From assembly GCF_030530635.1 (NCBI RefSeq), contig NZ_JAUMUL010000039.1, positions 1-31,990 of the forward strand: 31,990 bases of DNA, written 5' to 3'. Within the stretch, counting starts at the first letter, position 1. Each line of letters starts with the position of its first letter. A model generated the notes under the pieces. The model did no database searches, was not told the origin of the DNA, and was given only the letters and a program-made list of their open reading frames with translations. Of the stretch, positions 16,237 through 24,640 are shown one piece after another. The DNA is from Actinomyces sp. (GTDB lineage Bacteria; Actinomycetota; Actinomycetes; Actinomycetales; Actinomycetaceae). Both the position numbers and the translations under genes were made by a program.

Positions 16237-16251
16237 GGCGCCGTCGGCGCC
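16237..16251 (+). terminator. Short hairpin after ebgC
   Basis: GGCGCC-GTC-GGCGCC lies 10 nt after the ebgC stop. There is no T-tract, so it may be a weak terminator or an RNA-stability element. A second hairpin, CGACGAG/CTCGTCG (16347-16369), lies further along the 216-bp gap before the permease gene. Confidence 0.35.
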
Positions 16252-16443
16252 GTGCATCCACCGTCCTATCAACCGCAAACCCCACGCTTTTCCCGCGGCG
16301 CGGCTCCGGCCGCGACCTCCTGGTCACGCCGACGGCCCGGACGCCGCGACGAGGCGACACCTCTCGTCGTCGCCAGTGGACCCGCCTGACACGCGAGTAA
16401 CGCCGTGGGGCCGCACTTATCCACATGAACAAGGGACTGCACC

Positions 16444-17931
16444 ATGTCTTCGTCTTCCGACACTCGGGCGCGGATCGGCCAGTTCGCGCTGCTGACCATG
16501 ACGGTCTCCGCCGTCTTCAACATCCGCAACGTCATCAACAACAACGTTGCGATCGGCCTGGCCTCGGCGCCGGCCTTCTTCCTGGCCACACTGCTGTACT
16601 TCGTTCCATTCACGCTGATCATCGCCGAGTTCGTGGCCATGAACCGCTCCTCGGAGTCCGGCGTCTATCAGTGGGTGAAGACCTCCATGGGCGGGCGCTG
16701 GGCCTTCATGACGGCGTTCTGCTACTGGTTCGTCAACCTGTTCTACTTCGCCTCCCTGCTGCCGCTGATCCTGGTGTTCACCTCCTACCTGCTCACCGGC
16801 GGGGACAGGGAGATGTCCCCGTGGATGATCACGGTGCTGTCCATCGCGATCTTCGCCCTGGCCACTTGGGTGTCCACCAAGGGGGCGAAGTGGATCGGCA
16901 CCATCACCTCGATCGGCGCGTCGGCGGTGCTGGTGCTGACGGGCGTGTTCATCGTCGCCTCACTGGCGGCCCTGATCGGCGGCGTGGAGCCCGCCTCCCC
17001 CATCACCCTGCGGGCACTGCGGCCGGACACCTCCTCCTTCGCCACTACCTGGGCGTTCCTGGGGACCCTGGCCTGGATCATCCAGGGTGTGGGCGGCGCT
17101 GAGTCGGTGGGCGTGTTCCTCAACGACCTGCGCGGCGGGGTGAAGGCCTTCGTGCGCACGATCGTTGCGGCCGGGCTGATGATCGGCCTGCTGTACGCGG
17201 TGGCCTCTCTGCTGATGAACGTGTTCGTACCGACTGGGGGCCTGGACTACTCCAATGGCCTGTTCGTGGTGATGGGGGCGGTCGGCGAGCACTTCGGGGT
17301 GCCGGCGGCGCTCACCTTCCGGGTGGTGGGGCTGGTGCTGCTCGCGGCCACGCTCGGTTCGCTGTTGATGTGGACCTCGACCCCGGTGAAGATCTTCTTC
17401 TCCGAGATCCCCCGAGGTGTGTTCGGCGGGAAGATCGTCGAACTCAATGAGCAGGGCATTCCGTGGCGGGCGGCCTGGTTGCAGTTCGCCATCGTGGTGC
17501 CGATCCTGATCATCCCGGCGCTGGGATCGAGCAATATCAACGACCTGCTGGGCATCGTCATCAACATGACCGCGGCCACGGCGCTCATCCCGCCGCTGCT
17601 GATCCTGCTGGCCTACCTGGTGCTGCGCCTGCGCTACGACGCCGCGCCCCGGGAGTTCCGCATGGGCTCACGGCCGGTGGGGCTGGCGATCGCGGTGTTC
17701 CTGCTGGCGGTGTTCGCCTTCGTGTTCATCGCCGGCACGACGCCGCTGGATCAGCCGCTGTGGCTGACGCTGGTGTACAACGTGGGCGGCGTGGTGGTCT
17801 TCCTGGGTCTGGCACTGGCCTGGTACCAGCGCTACATCAACCGGCTGCGGGGACGTGATCCGCGGGCGGCCCGCTCCGAGCTGGCGCCGTCGTCCAGCAC
17901 GCGTGAGCAGGAGGCCCTCAACAGGCGGTGA
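16444..17931 (+). CDS. Amino-acid permease, APC superfamily
   Basis: A 495-aa integral membrane protein with about 12 predicted helices. The N-terminal pattern NIRNVINNNVAIGLASAPAF and the helix ESGVYQWVKTSMG resemble amino-acid/GABA antiporters of the APC superfamily (YjeM/GadC-like). It should move an amino acid, amine or peptide-derived compound across the cytoplasmic membrane; the substrate cannot be told from the sequence. The C-terminal 30 or so residues are charged and cytoplasmic. It follows ebgC on the same strand after a 216-bp gap with hairpins, so it may share the ebg transcript or have its own promoter. A permease of this class is unexpected next to a beta-galactosidase, where a sugar transporter would be usual. 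Confidence 0.87.
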   Translation: MSSSSDTRARIGQFALLTMTVSAVFNIRNVINNNVAIGLASAPAFFLATLLYFVPFTLIIAEFVAMNRSSESGVYQWVKTSMGGRWAFMTAFCYWFVNLFYFASLLPLILVFTSYLLTGGDREMSPWMITVLSIAIFALATWVSTKGAKWIGTITSIGASAVLVLTGVFIVASLAALIGGVEPASPITLRALRPDTSSFATTWAFLGTLAWIIQGVGGAESVGVFLNDLRGGVKAFVRTIVAAGLMIGLLYAVASLLMNVFVPTGGLDYSNGLFVVMGAVGEHFGVPAALTFRVVGLVLLAATLGSLLMWTSTPVKIFFSEIPRGVFGGKIVELNEQGIPWRAAWLQFAIVVPILIIPALGSSNINDLLGIVINMTAATALIPPLLILLAYLVLRLRYDAAPREFRMGSRPVGLAIAVFLLAVFAFVFIAGTTPLDQPLWLTLVYNVGGVVVFLGLALAWYQRYINRLRGRDPRAARSELAPSSSTREQEALNRR

Positions 17932-18304
17932 GCGGGCGGCACCGGGGTTTCCGCTCCGGCGCTGACCCCGGCTGCGACCCGAGCCGGGCCGATCTCGGGT
18001 TGCCCTCATGGCCGCCGCTTCCCCGAACCTTCCCAGCCCTATCGAGGGTGCGCTTCCAGGCAGGACGGGTTATATGGGTGCTGCCGCCGGACGGTACGGA
18101 TCGCGAGGGTTGGGGACCCCGAAGACCGAACCGCCACCGAGAACCAGGCCGGGTACATGGGAACCCGCGCCGGTACGCTCCGGCGAAGGAGGCAGAGCCC
18201 CCGGGGATGTGGGAACCCCCGGACGCGGCCACCTCACCGCCAAGGCCGGTGGGGCCGGGAGAGACAACCCGACCCCACCGGCCAGCGCGAACCTTGGGCG
18301 ACTG
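17932..18304. other. Convergent intergenic region
   Basis: About 370 bp between the permease gene and the stop of the minus-strand AlbA_2 gene. No credible gene was found; frames crossing it are Pro/Arg-rich shadows. It carries the terminator hairpin at 18244-18283 and a pair of similar short units (ACATGGGAACCC near 18157 and ATGTGGGAACCC near 18208). It also marks the change from metabolic genes to the defence island. Confidence 0.6.
18244..18283. terminator. Bidirectional terminator between permease and AlbA_2 gene
   Basis: GGCCGGTGGGG (18244-18254) pairs perfectly with CCCCACCGGCC (18273-18283). An inner GGG/CCC pair and an outer CCAAGG/CCTTGG pair (18240-18245 and 18292-18297, partly exclusive) add stability. 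It lies between two converging genes, the usual place for a shared terminator. No T-tract is present, which is common in high-GC actinobacteria. Confidence 0.6.
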
Positions 18305-20026
18305 TCACCCGCCTGCAAGCAGGTACTTACGGCTGCGGCTCGTAGGCGGCGCCGTCGCGACCACCAGGCCACGCTCGACGAGTTCTCGCAGCACCGGCCG
18401 AAGCGCAGTGAGCGTCTTACCGGTGGCCTTTGCCACATCCCGAATGGAAAGAGCTTCGTCCGCACTCAGGACGGCAAGGATCTCCCACTCAGCTCCCGTC
18501 TTCTCAACGCTCCTTGTCTGATCGGCGATCGCATAGGGGCCGTCATTCATGCCCACCAGGAGACCGTCGGCCACAAGCTGCGCGAGAACACCACGGCAGT
18601 CGTCAGAGTCGAGTCCCAGGTTGTCGCGCAGATCGACCACATTCACGGTTCCATTCCGTCTGGCCAGGGCGAGCGCGGCCTCGTGGTTGCGAGAGAAGCC
18701 GGAGCGCCCGGGCAGCGTCCCCAGCCATTCCTCCGTCTCCGGATCCATGAGGCCGAAGCGATCAAGGCGAACGACTACGTGGTCGATCGTCGATGTGCTG
18801 TAGTCAGGAGCGGGCAGGCCGTGAGCACGCATCTCGTTGACCATGCGTACGACCCCCGACCCTTGGTTCTCGCAGACCGTGGAGCGGTTGTCAGGCATGG
18901 GGACTACCGTAAGCAGGCGGGCCAAGTCCTCGTTTCGGGACGCAGAGTGACCATCGGTGACGTTCTCCTTGGTGCGATCGCCCCAGAAGCCGCCGGGGTT
19001 GATGACCTCTACGCGATCGAGGTACACGTTGACAGCAACCTGTTGCCCGGTGACGAAGCGGGAGTAGTCGCGGTGCATGACCGCGTTGGCAATGGCCTCT
19101 CGTAGAACATCCTCCGGAATCTCGGGAATGTCAGTGCCACGGGTCCCTTCAACGATTCGACGCGTGCGCAGGTTGCGCATGACGGTGCGTACGGCATCGT
19201 CAATCGCCTGCGGCAGTGGACCATCACAGTTACGGCGGTCTAGGAATCTGATGGTGGGGTCCTGAGACTTGGCGGTACCAGGATGAACAGTTACATCGAT
19301 GGTCAGCTGGGGATACTCCTGTTGTGGGTAAATGCCGAGAGCCAGATAGCCGGCCAGGGTGGGAGTGCCGTCGGCCGTAAGAGCGTTGAGCCTCTGCAAT
19401 GCGGATACGTGATCATCCGGAGCGAGCCCGGCGAGTGCACGCGAGCCGCTTGCCCGCACCCTTTCCACCATGCGGCTCACCAGGTCCGGATCGAGATCTG
19501 CGAAAGTGTGCCCGTCAACAGGCTGGCGATCGGCATGCTCGTTGACGTTCCGCGTCCGCAGGAGGTGTACCTCGTACGTGGTCAGGCGCTTGTCCGCATC
19601 ACCGACTCGCTTATAGCTTCCCCGTTCCAGGCCCTGCGCAACGACATGACAGGGCGCCGTCCTGTCCGGGGCGGCCGAGAGAGGCTCAATGCGAACCCAA
19701 ACGACCTGGGCGCCATCGATCTCGGCGCGGTCGACCTGGTACTGCGGAACAGGCCTCACCTTGGGGTTGGCACGCTCTGCGTCGTCCAGGCCGGAGATGA
19801 GGGCATTCTCTATCCTCGAGGCATCGAAACCGTCGGCAGGTGTGAAGCCCTGGCCCTCGTCGAGCCCAAGGATGATCAGTCCGCCCTCCGTGTTGGCAAA
19901 TGCGGATACGGAGTCCCAGATACCCTTGGGGATGTCGCGCACCGCGGCCTTGACCTCGACGCGGGCCTCATCCGCACCCAGCCGCCGGATGCGGGCGACG
20001 TGCTCCTGGAGTTCTTCGTCAGTCAC
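18305..20026 (-). CDS. AlbA_2 (Schlafen-type) / GHKL ATPase / winged-helix protein
   Basis: A 573-aa protein with three parts. The first is an AlbA_2 domain (about 15-140, with VEVKAAVRDIPKGIW and SAFANTEGGLIILG). The second is a GHKL-type ATPase-4 region (about 303-420, with EAIANAVMHRDYS and VEVINPGGF). The third is two C-terminal winged-helix-like segments (about 445-500 and 513-570). Such proteins are often transcription regulators near defence genes, though some AlbA_2 proteins may act as nucleases. GTG 20026 is preferred: it gives the family-like VTDEELQEHVARIRRLG, whereas the GTG at 20056 lies inside a palindrome. Two 16-bp palindromes just upstream suggest autoregulation. The gene follows vsr on the same strand, separated by a hairpin, so it may be transcribed separately. 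DNA binding and control of the defence operon are inferences. Confidence 0.8.
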   Translation of the reverse strand: MTDEELQEHVARIRRLGADEARVEVKAAVRDIPKGIWDSVSAFANTEGGLIILGLDEGQGFTPADGFDASRIENALISGLDDAERANPKVRPVPQYQVDRAEIDGAQVVWVRIEPLSAAPDRTAPCHVVAQGLERGSYKRVGDADKRLTTYEVHLLRTRNVNEHADRQPVDGHTFADLDPDLVSRMVERVRASGSRALAGLAPDDHVSALQRLNALTADGTPTLAGYLALGIYPQQEYPQLTIDVTVHPGTAKSQDPTIRFLDRRNCDGPLPQAIDDAVRTVMRNLRTRRIVEGTRGTDIPEIPEDVLREAIANAVMHRDYSRFVTGQQVAVNVYLDRVEVINPGGFWGDRTKENVTDGHSASRNEDLARLLTVVPMPDNRSTVCENQGSGVVRMVNEMRAHGLPAPDYSTSTIDHVVVRLDRFGLMDPETEEWLGTLPGRSGFSRNHEAALALARRNGTVNVVDLRDNLGLDSDDCRGVLAQLVADGLLVGMNDGPYAIADQTRSVEKTGAEWEILAVLSADEALSIRDVAKATGKTLTALRPVLRELVERGLVVATAPPTSRSRKYLLAGG

Positions 20027-20052
20027 AACCTCAGCGTACGTCAGTGATAGTC

Positions 20053-20089
20053 TCACTTTCTAGAGTGAGGGCGTCACTCTATAGAGTGA
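20053..20089 (-). promoter_or_regulatory. Paired 16-bp palindromes upstream of the AlbA_2 gene
   Basis: TCACTCTATAGAGTGA (20074-20089) is a perfect palindrome. TCACTTTCTAGAGTGA (20053-20068) is the same motif with imperfect symmetry. Their centres are 21 bp apart, two helical turns, as expected for cooperative dimer binding. The AlbA_2 protein with its winged-helix segments is the nearest candidate ligand. The sites lie 27-63 bp ahead of its preferred start. Confidence 0.65.
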
Positions 20090-20116
20090 GCACCTCAGTT
20101 ATGTGAGTGAGGGTGC
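20090..20116 (-). terminator. Hairpin between vsr and the AlbA_2 gene
   Basis: GCACCTCA (20090-20097) pairs with TGAGGGTGC (20108-20116) with one bulged G. It lies about 40 bp beyond the vsr stop in the direction of transcription and could end or weaken transcription of the defence operon. No T-tract follows. Confidence 0.35.
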
Positions 20117-20152
20117 CGCTGAGAGCAGTGAGTCGCGCGCCCCGTCAATGCG

Positions 20153-20659
20153 TCACTCGTCCCGGTTCGCCTCGAGCGCCCGGACGATGAGCCGCACGGC
20201 CTCCTCGGGCGGCACGTGCTCCCAGATGCGCAGCACCCGCCAGCCCTCGGCCTCGGCCATCGCCGTGGTCTCGCGGTCCCGCTCGATGTTCTTGGCGAGT
20301 TTGGGCCGCCAGTAGTCTGCATTGGTCACGGGCAGGGTCGCGTGCTCGGGGCAGCCGTGCCAGAAGCAGCCGTCTATGAACACGGCCAGGCGCTGCCGGG
20401 TGAAGACGATGTCCGCGCGCCTGCGCTTGTTGCTCCACGGCGCCATGTCCACCCGGTAGCGCAGCCCCCGGGCGTGCAGCAGGTGCCGGATAGCGAGTTC
20501 CGGCCGCGTGTCCCGATGCGTGTTGGAGCGCATGGATCTGGCCACCCCCGGCGAGGATGCCCAGGAGCCCCCGGCCCGCGCCGCTCGGGTCGGGCGCGGC
20601 CCACCGGGTTCCGGATTCGCAGGCGGTTCGGGTTCAGTCGGCGTCGACGACGGGGTCAT
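20153..20659 (-). CDS. vsr: Vsr-type DNA endonuclease
   Basis: A 168-aa very-short-patch-repair-type endonuclease. Known Vsr enzymes nick 5' of the T in T:G mismatches that arise when 5-methylcytosine is deaminated. The pattern SWASSPGVARSMRSNTHRDT and RPELAIR is typical of the N-terminus. RRADIVF carries the likely catalytic Asp (D83), and FIDGCFWHGCPEH the conserved Trp/His/Cys cluster (H101, C103, H106). ATG 20659 is preferred because it keeps the SWASSP segment and gives a length near 156 aa; it overlaps the Z1 gene by 26 bp. A much longer frame back to 21010 is a shadow of the Z1 gene. No cytosine-C5 methyltransferase, its usual partner, is present in the window, so it may have a restriction role here. 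Confidence 0.9.
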   Translation of the reverse strand: MTPSSTPTEPEPPANPEPGGPRPTRAARAGGSWASSPGVARSMRSNTHRDTRPELAIRHLLHARGLRYRVDMAPWSNKRRRADIVFTRQRLAVFIDGCFWHGCPEHATLPVTNADYWRPKLAKNIERDRETTAMAEAEGWRVLRIWEHVPPEEAVRLIVRALEANRDE

Positions 20660-23642
20660 CGCTCCGGTCCCTGCGTCTGACACTGAAGGCGATCCGGCCC
20701 TTGGGCGCGGCCTCGTAGGGCAGAGCCAGGGAGAAGATCGTGGCGGTGTCCGCCGCGGCCATCTCCTCCGGCATGCGGCTCGGTGTTCTCTCCGCCCTGC
20801 CCTTCGGATCGGCGGCGAAGGTGAGAAGCATGGCTCCCCGGGTCCTGGTCCGGTATGCGAGGGCCGCATCGCCGCCCGGGGAGTGCTCGCCAGTCGCGTC
20901 GGGTTTCCCGGCGATCGTCTCGATGGCGTCGCGCTGTCGGAATGAGCTTCCGGAGAAGCCCCCGCGGTCGGGGCGGCGGGTGCGCCTGAGCATCGGTATG
21001 CGGAGCCCATCCACCGTCTTCTCCGGCGTCCCCTCCAGCAGGGGCAGAAGTACGGCCCAGTCCTTGAGTCTCTCCTCGGCCATCGCCCGGCGGATCATCT
21101 CCAGCGTGGGGGTGAAGTCGAACTTCTCCACCCACTCGAAGCCGTCCAGCACGCTCAACATCTCCTCGGCGGGGACCACGGCCACCCGCCCCTTGAACGT
21201 GCGCCTCCTGTTCCCACTGGGGTCCCGGTACTCGAACTCCTCGACCGGACCGAACAGGTCGCGCTCGAACCAGGGGCGCACGAGTTCGAAGTGCCGCTTA
21301 TTCGTGCCACCGTCCCCGCGATCGGGCTGCCGCGGGAAGTCCTGAAGCACGCCCCCGATGCCACTGAAGTCCAGCTTCGCGTTGTACATCTTGTTGCGGC
21401 CGGTGGGGCGCAACCAGGGCAGCTGTTGGAACACCAGTGGCGGGACGTCGATCGGTTTGACGGCGGGGCGGCCGTCCTCCTTGATCCTGGCGAAGGTCGC
21501 CAACTGGTCGCGGAACTGCTCCTCGTCCTGCATGATCGCCCCGAAGGCGTCGTAGAGGTCGTAGACGGCTCCTCTGGGTCCCTTGATCTCGCGGGCCATG
21601 TAGAGCCGAACCAGGTCGGAGTATCCGGGTCTGTAGCCGAACCACCGGCCCATCTGCATGAGGGCGTCCGCCTGGGCGGCACGCCGCTTGAAGTAGGTGA
21701 CGGTCAGTCCCTCCAGCGTGAAGCCGCGGCTGAGCTTGGTGCCGCCGACGAGGATCCGCCAGACCCTGTCCCGCTGGAAGTCGACCTGGTTGTACTGCTG
21801 ATCCTTGTCGCCGTTGACGATGACGACGGGATCCGCGCCGCCCGCCATGACGAGGTCGAGCACCTCGCCGATGAACGGTCCCACGGCGTCGAAGGAGTCG
21901 GGTTGGGGCAGGTCCTCCTCCCACTGCCTTGACGCCGACACCACCGCGAAGTCCTCATCGAAGAGGCTGCGCAGTCGATTCATGGATGCGGGCGATCCGT
22001 ATCCCGCCCGCCGCCACAGGCGCCTGATTCGGTCCCCCAGTTCGGCGTGCTCGGCCTGCTTGACGGATTCGTGCACCAGCATCGTGTGGTGGCGGAAGGA
22101 GCCCGCCAACTCGGCCCTGGCCTCGGCCCGCCAGAGTTTGATCGCCCCGGTCAGGACGAACGCGTCCAGGGCACTGAGCAGTTCCTCATCCACCTGCTTG
22201 GGGTCGACGTCGTCGTCGCCCCGCAAGTCGCGTACGAAGGCGCACTCGTTAGAAACGGCCGGGTTCTTCTTCTCCTCGGACGTGAGCTGTTCGAAGTCGT
22301 GGTAGGCCCGCCCTCCCCGGTACTCCTTCGGGGCGCTCAGGCTGACGATGAAGTCGCGCGGGAAGATGTCCTCGGCGTCCTCCGGCGAGATGAACACGTT
22401 GGCGAAGGGCGTGGCCGTGTAGCCGACGTACTGGGCCCGGCGCAGCCGGCGCATGAGTTCGGCGATGAGCCTGTTGATCGCCGTTCTCTGCGCCTGCCCG
22501 CTCTTCTTCGGGTTGACCGTGTTGACGGAGGCCTGGTCCGCCTCGTCATCGATGATGAGTGTGGGTATCTCCACCGTGCGCGCCTTGATGCGGCGCAGGT
22601 CGTTGACCAGCTTGGTCAGCACGGTCTTGTTCTTCTTGACGACAGCGATGCGCACGTCGGTGCGGTGAATGTTGTCCGGGTGCCACATGGGCCGGGTGGG
22701 GTCGCTGAGCTCGTGTCCCGCCCGCGGATCGAGCGCATCGAGGCCGGCCCTGAGCATCTCGTAGTCGTCCTTGGCCCCGGTCAGGCGGCGTATCGCCGGG
22801 ACGCCCGCATTGGTGAATCCGGCCCCGTAGGAGACGAATCTCCCGGCTCTCCAGTCGGCGTCATCGGTGCTCACGTAGTCGACGTCGGCCAGGAGGTCCT
22901 CGTCCTGCTCATCGATCCCGCCGAGGATGTTCTCCCTCCCGATGAGTTCCATGTCGAGCCGCCGCTGGGTCTGGGAGCGGAGGATCTCCACGGTGCCGGT
23001 CAATACAATGATCAACCGATAGCCGGCGTCGATGGCCTTGGCGATGACGCCGGTGAAGTTGGCGGTCTTCCCACTCTGAACGTGTCCTACGACCAGGCCC
23101 TTCGACTGGTACGGCTCGCTCCCCGAGGGGTCGGCGAGCCGGCCCACGATGTCGGTCGTGGCGGCGTCGATGTCCGCCACCGACTCCGCCGGGAGTCTGC
23201 TCTCAAGCAGGGACCGATAGCCGTCCCAGTAGAAGTGATGCGCGCCCCGCCGCTCCTCGTCGTACCAGGGCGTCCAGTCCGGGGCGGCGATGACGGTGGT
23301 CCTGTCGGCGAAGACGGGGAAGGCCTCGCGGATGCGCTCGGCCGCATCGTCGCTGATCCCCAGCAGTCGCATGATGAGTGCTCGCCGTTCGGACGTGCGC
23401 TCGACGGTACCGTCGGTCCAGACCGCGTCCTTTTCCGCATCCCATTCGCCGAGTCGGATGTGGAACTTGCGTCTTCCGGGGGCGTTCCTGTCCGCATCCA
23501 GGATGAGGCCCGGTACCTCCTCTCGGGCGATCGTCTCGCCGGTCGGAGCGAGGAAGACCGACACGATGGGGTGCAGGTCCATCGGATCATCCATCCCCGT
23601 GAGGGCCTGCTCCAGGGCCTTGTCGTACTGGTCCACGCTCAT
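20634..23642 (-). CDS. Z1-domain helicase-like protein
   Basis: A 1002-aa protein matching the Z1 family, a superfamily-II helicase-like ATPase found in restriction-type defence operons with MutL/MORC-like proteins. Visible motifs are Walker A GHVQSGKT (186-193), Walker B-like IIDDEADQAS (363-372) and motif III-like GYTATPFANV (407-416). A later helicase-type segment GGTKLSRGFTLEGLTVTYF precedes MQMGRWFGYRPGY, which is typical of Z1. No membrane segment or separate nuclease domain was recognised. The start at 23642 overlaps the stop of the upstream nuclease gene by four bases (ATGA), so translation is coupled. The likely role is ATP-driven remodelling or translocation of DNA for the nuclease partners; that role is inferred from the family. 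Confidence 0.88.
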   Translation of the reverse strand: MSVDQYDKALEQALTGMDDPMDLHPIVSVFLAPTGETIAREEVPGLILDADRNAPGRRKFHIRLGEWDAEKDAVWTDGTVERTSERRALIMRLLGISDDAAERIREAFPVFADRTTVIAAPDWTPWYDEERRGAHHFYWDGYRSLLESRLPAESVADIDAATTDIVGRLADPSGSEPYQSKGLVVGHVQSGKTANFTGVIAKAIDAGYRLIIVLTGTVEILRSQTQRRLDMELIGRENILGGIDEQDEDLLADVDYVSTDDADWRAGRFVSYGAGFTNAGVPAIRRLTGAKDDYEMLRAGLDALDPRAGHELSDPTRPMWHPDNIHRTDVRIAVVKKNKTVLTKLVNDLRRIKARTVEIPTLIIDDEADQASVNTVNPKKSGQAQRTAINRLIAELMRRLRRAQYVGYTATPFANVFISPEDAEDIFPRDFIVSLSAPKEYRGGRAYHDFEQLTSEEKKNPAVSNECAFVRDLRGDDDVDPKQVDEELLSALDAFVLTGAIKLWRAEARAELAGSFRHHTMLVHESVKQAEHAELGDRIRRLWRRAGYGSPASMNRLRSLFDEDFAVVSASRQWEEDLPQPDSFDAVGPFIGEVLDLVMAGGADPVVIVNGDKDQQYNQVDFQRDRVWRILVGGTKLSRGFTLEGLTVTYFKRRAAQADALMQMGRWFGYRPGYSDLVRLYMAREIKGPRGAVYDLYDAFGAIMQDEEQFRDQLATFARIKEDGRPAVKPIDVPPLVFQQLPWLRPTGRNKMYNAKLDFSGIGGVLQDFPRQPDRGDGGTNKRHFELVRPWFERDLFGPVEEFEYRDPSGNRRRTFKGRVAVVPAEEMLSVLDGFEWVEKFDFTPTLEMIRRAMAEERLKDWAVLLPLLEGTPEKTVDGLRIPMLRRTRRPDRGGFSGSSFRQRDAIETIAGKPDATGEHSPGGDAALAYRTRTRGAMLLTFAADPKGRAERTPSRMPEEMAAADTATIFSLALPYEAAPKGRIAFSVRRRDRSDDPVVDAD

Positions 23643-24637
23643 GGCTGCGGCTCCTCCTGTGCCGGCGCACCGAACTCGGCGGGCGGTGCCGGCTCGGGGT
23701 CGAGGTCGGTGACGTCGATCCGGTAGTCGATGCTTCGTACCAGCTCGGGTCGGGTCAGGATGCGGCCGAGTCCATCCGAGGTGATGGCCGGGAAGCCGTC
23801 GTCGACGGCGTAGAAGCGCGGCTCGCTGCGGAGGAGCAGGCGCGTCGTGTAGAGCCGGTCCGCACGTGCGTCCTCCCAGCCGAACTCGGAGAGCTTGTCG
23901 TCGAAGTCGATGCGCCCGGCACGCAGTCGGCGGCGGATGCGCTCGATCATGCCGGGAAGGGTCGAGTCGTCGTCGGAGGCGCCCGCCCGCGTGACCTGCA
24001 CGGACATGAGGTACAACGGCCGTCCGGGGGTGGGGGCGAGTTGCCCGAGCCCGTGGATGACGTGGACGCGGCGCTCACTCCGGGTGGTCTTGACCTCGAC
24101 GTCGCAGTCTCCGAGCACGAAGTCGTGCTCCTCCGTCTGCGGGCCCAACCAGGCGGCAAGGGCTCTGCGCTCTCCGATGGCGTCGATCAGTCGGTTGAGG
24201 GCGATCAGTTCACCGAAGAGTCCGATCTCCTGGTCCTCGCTCAGCCGCGGCGCGCGTGAGAGCAGCCCCCTGTAGGCGTCCAGGGCCACGTGCAGTGCGC
24301 GTTCCATGTCGTCGCCCCGTTGAAGCTGGTCGGCCACCGATTGGAGGAGCGAGTACGCCTCGTACTCGACGCCCTCGGCGTCGACGGTGACCCGGAACCA
24401 GACGGTCTCGTACCCGGGCTCCTCGAACAGGTCGGTGCGGATCATCCGGTAGGCGGAGACGTCGATGTCCGAGTCCGTTGCGGGTGTGCGCAGAGTCAGT
24501 TCTCTGCGGGGCGGATCGATGCCGAGTATGCAGATGGGCGCGTCCGCGAGTCTCTGCTCGGTGGGTATCCCGGCGTCGATGTATGCGGCCAGGGTCTCGG
24601 GCGTCAGGGCGTTGGACTCGCCCGCGTGATCGTCCAT
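23639..24637 (-). CDS. PD-(D/E)XK nuclease-like protein (DUF4420)
   Basis: A 332-aa protein with a restriction-endonuclease-like core. GLFGELIALNRLI (139-151) supplies a conserved Glu (E143), HDFVLGD the catalytic Asp (D172), and DVEVKTT the E181-V-K183 motif. Spacing and neighbours match the PD-(D/E)XK motif family known as DUF4420, seen beside Z1 and MutL/MORC-like genes. It would be the DNA-cutting subunit of the system. It starts 3 bp after the stop of the GHKL gene, with a GGAGGA site overlapping that gene, and its own stop overlaps the Z1 start. The active-site residues appear intact, so it is probably functional. Sequence specificity is not apparent. Confidence 0.85.
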   Translation of the reverse strand: MDDHAGESNALTPETLAAYIDAGIPTEQRLADAPICILGIDPPRRELTLRTPATDSDIDVSAYRMIRTDLFEEPGYETVWFRVTVDAEGVEYEAYSLLQSVADQLQRGDDMERALHVALDAYRGLLSRAPRLSEDQEIGLFGELIALNRLIDAIGERRALAAWLGPQTEEHDFVLGDCDVEVKTTRSERRVHVIHGLGQLAPTPGRPLYLMSVQVTRAGASDDDSTLPGMIERIRRRLRAGRIDFDDKLSEFGWEDARADRLYTTRLLLRSEPRFYAVDDGFPAITSDGLGRILTRPELVRSIDYRIDVTDLDPEPAPPAEFGAPAQEEPQP

Positions 24638-24640
24638 GGA

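Noticed and set aside
20660..21010. Longer start for the Vsr gene
   Set aside because: The added 117 residues are encoded in a shadow frame of the Z1 gene and are Pro/Arg/Ser-rich. The shorter form fits the family length.
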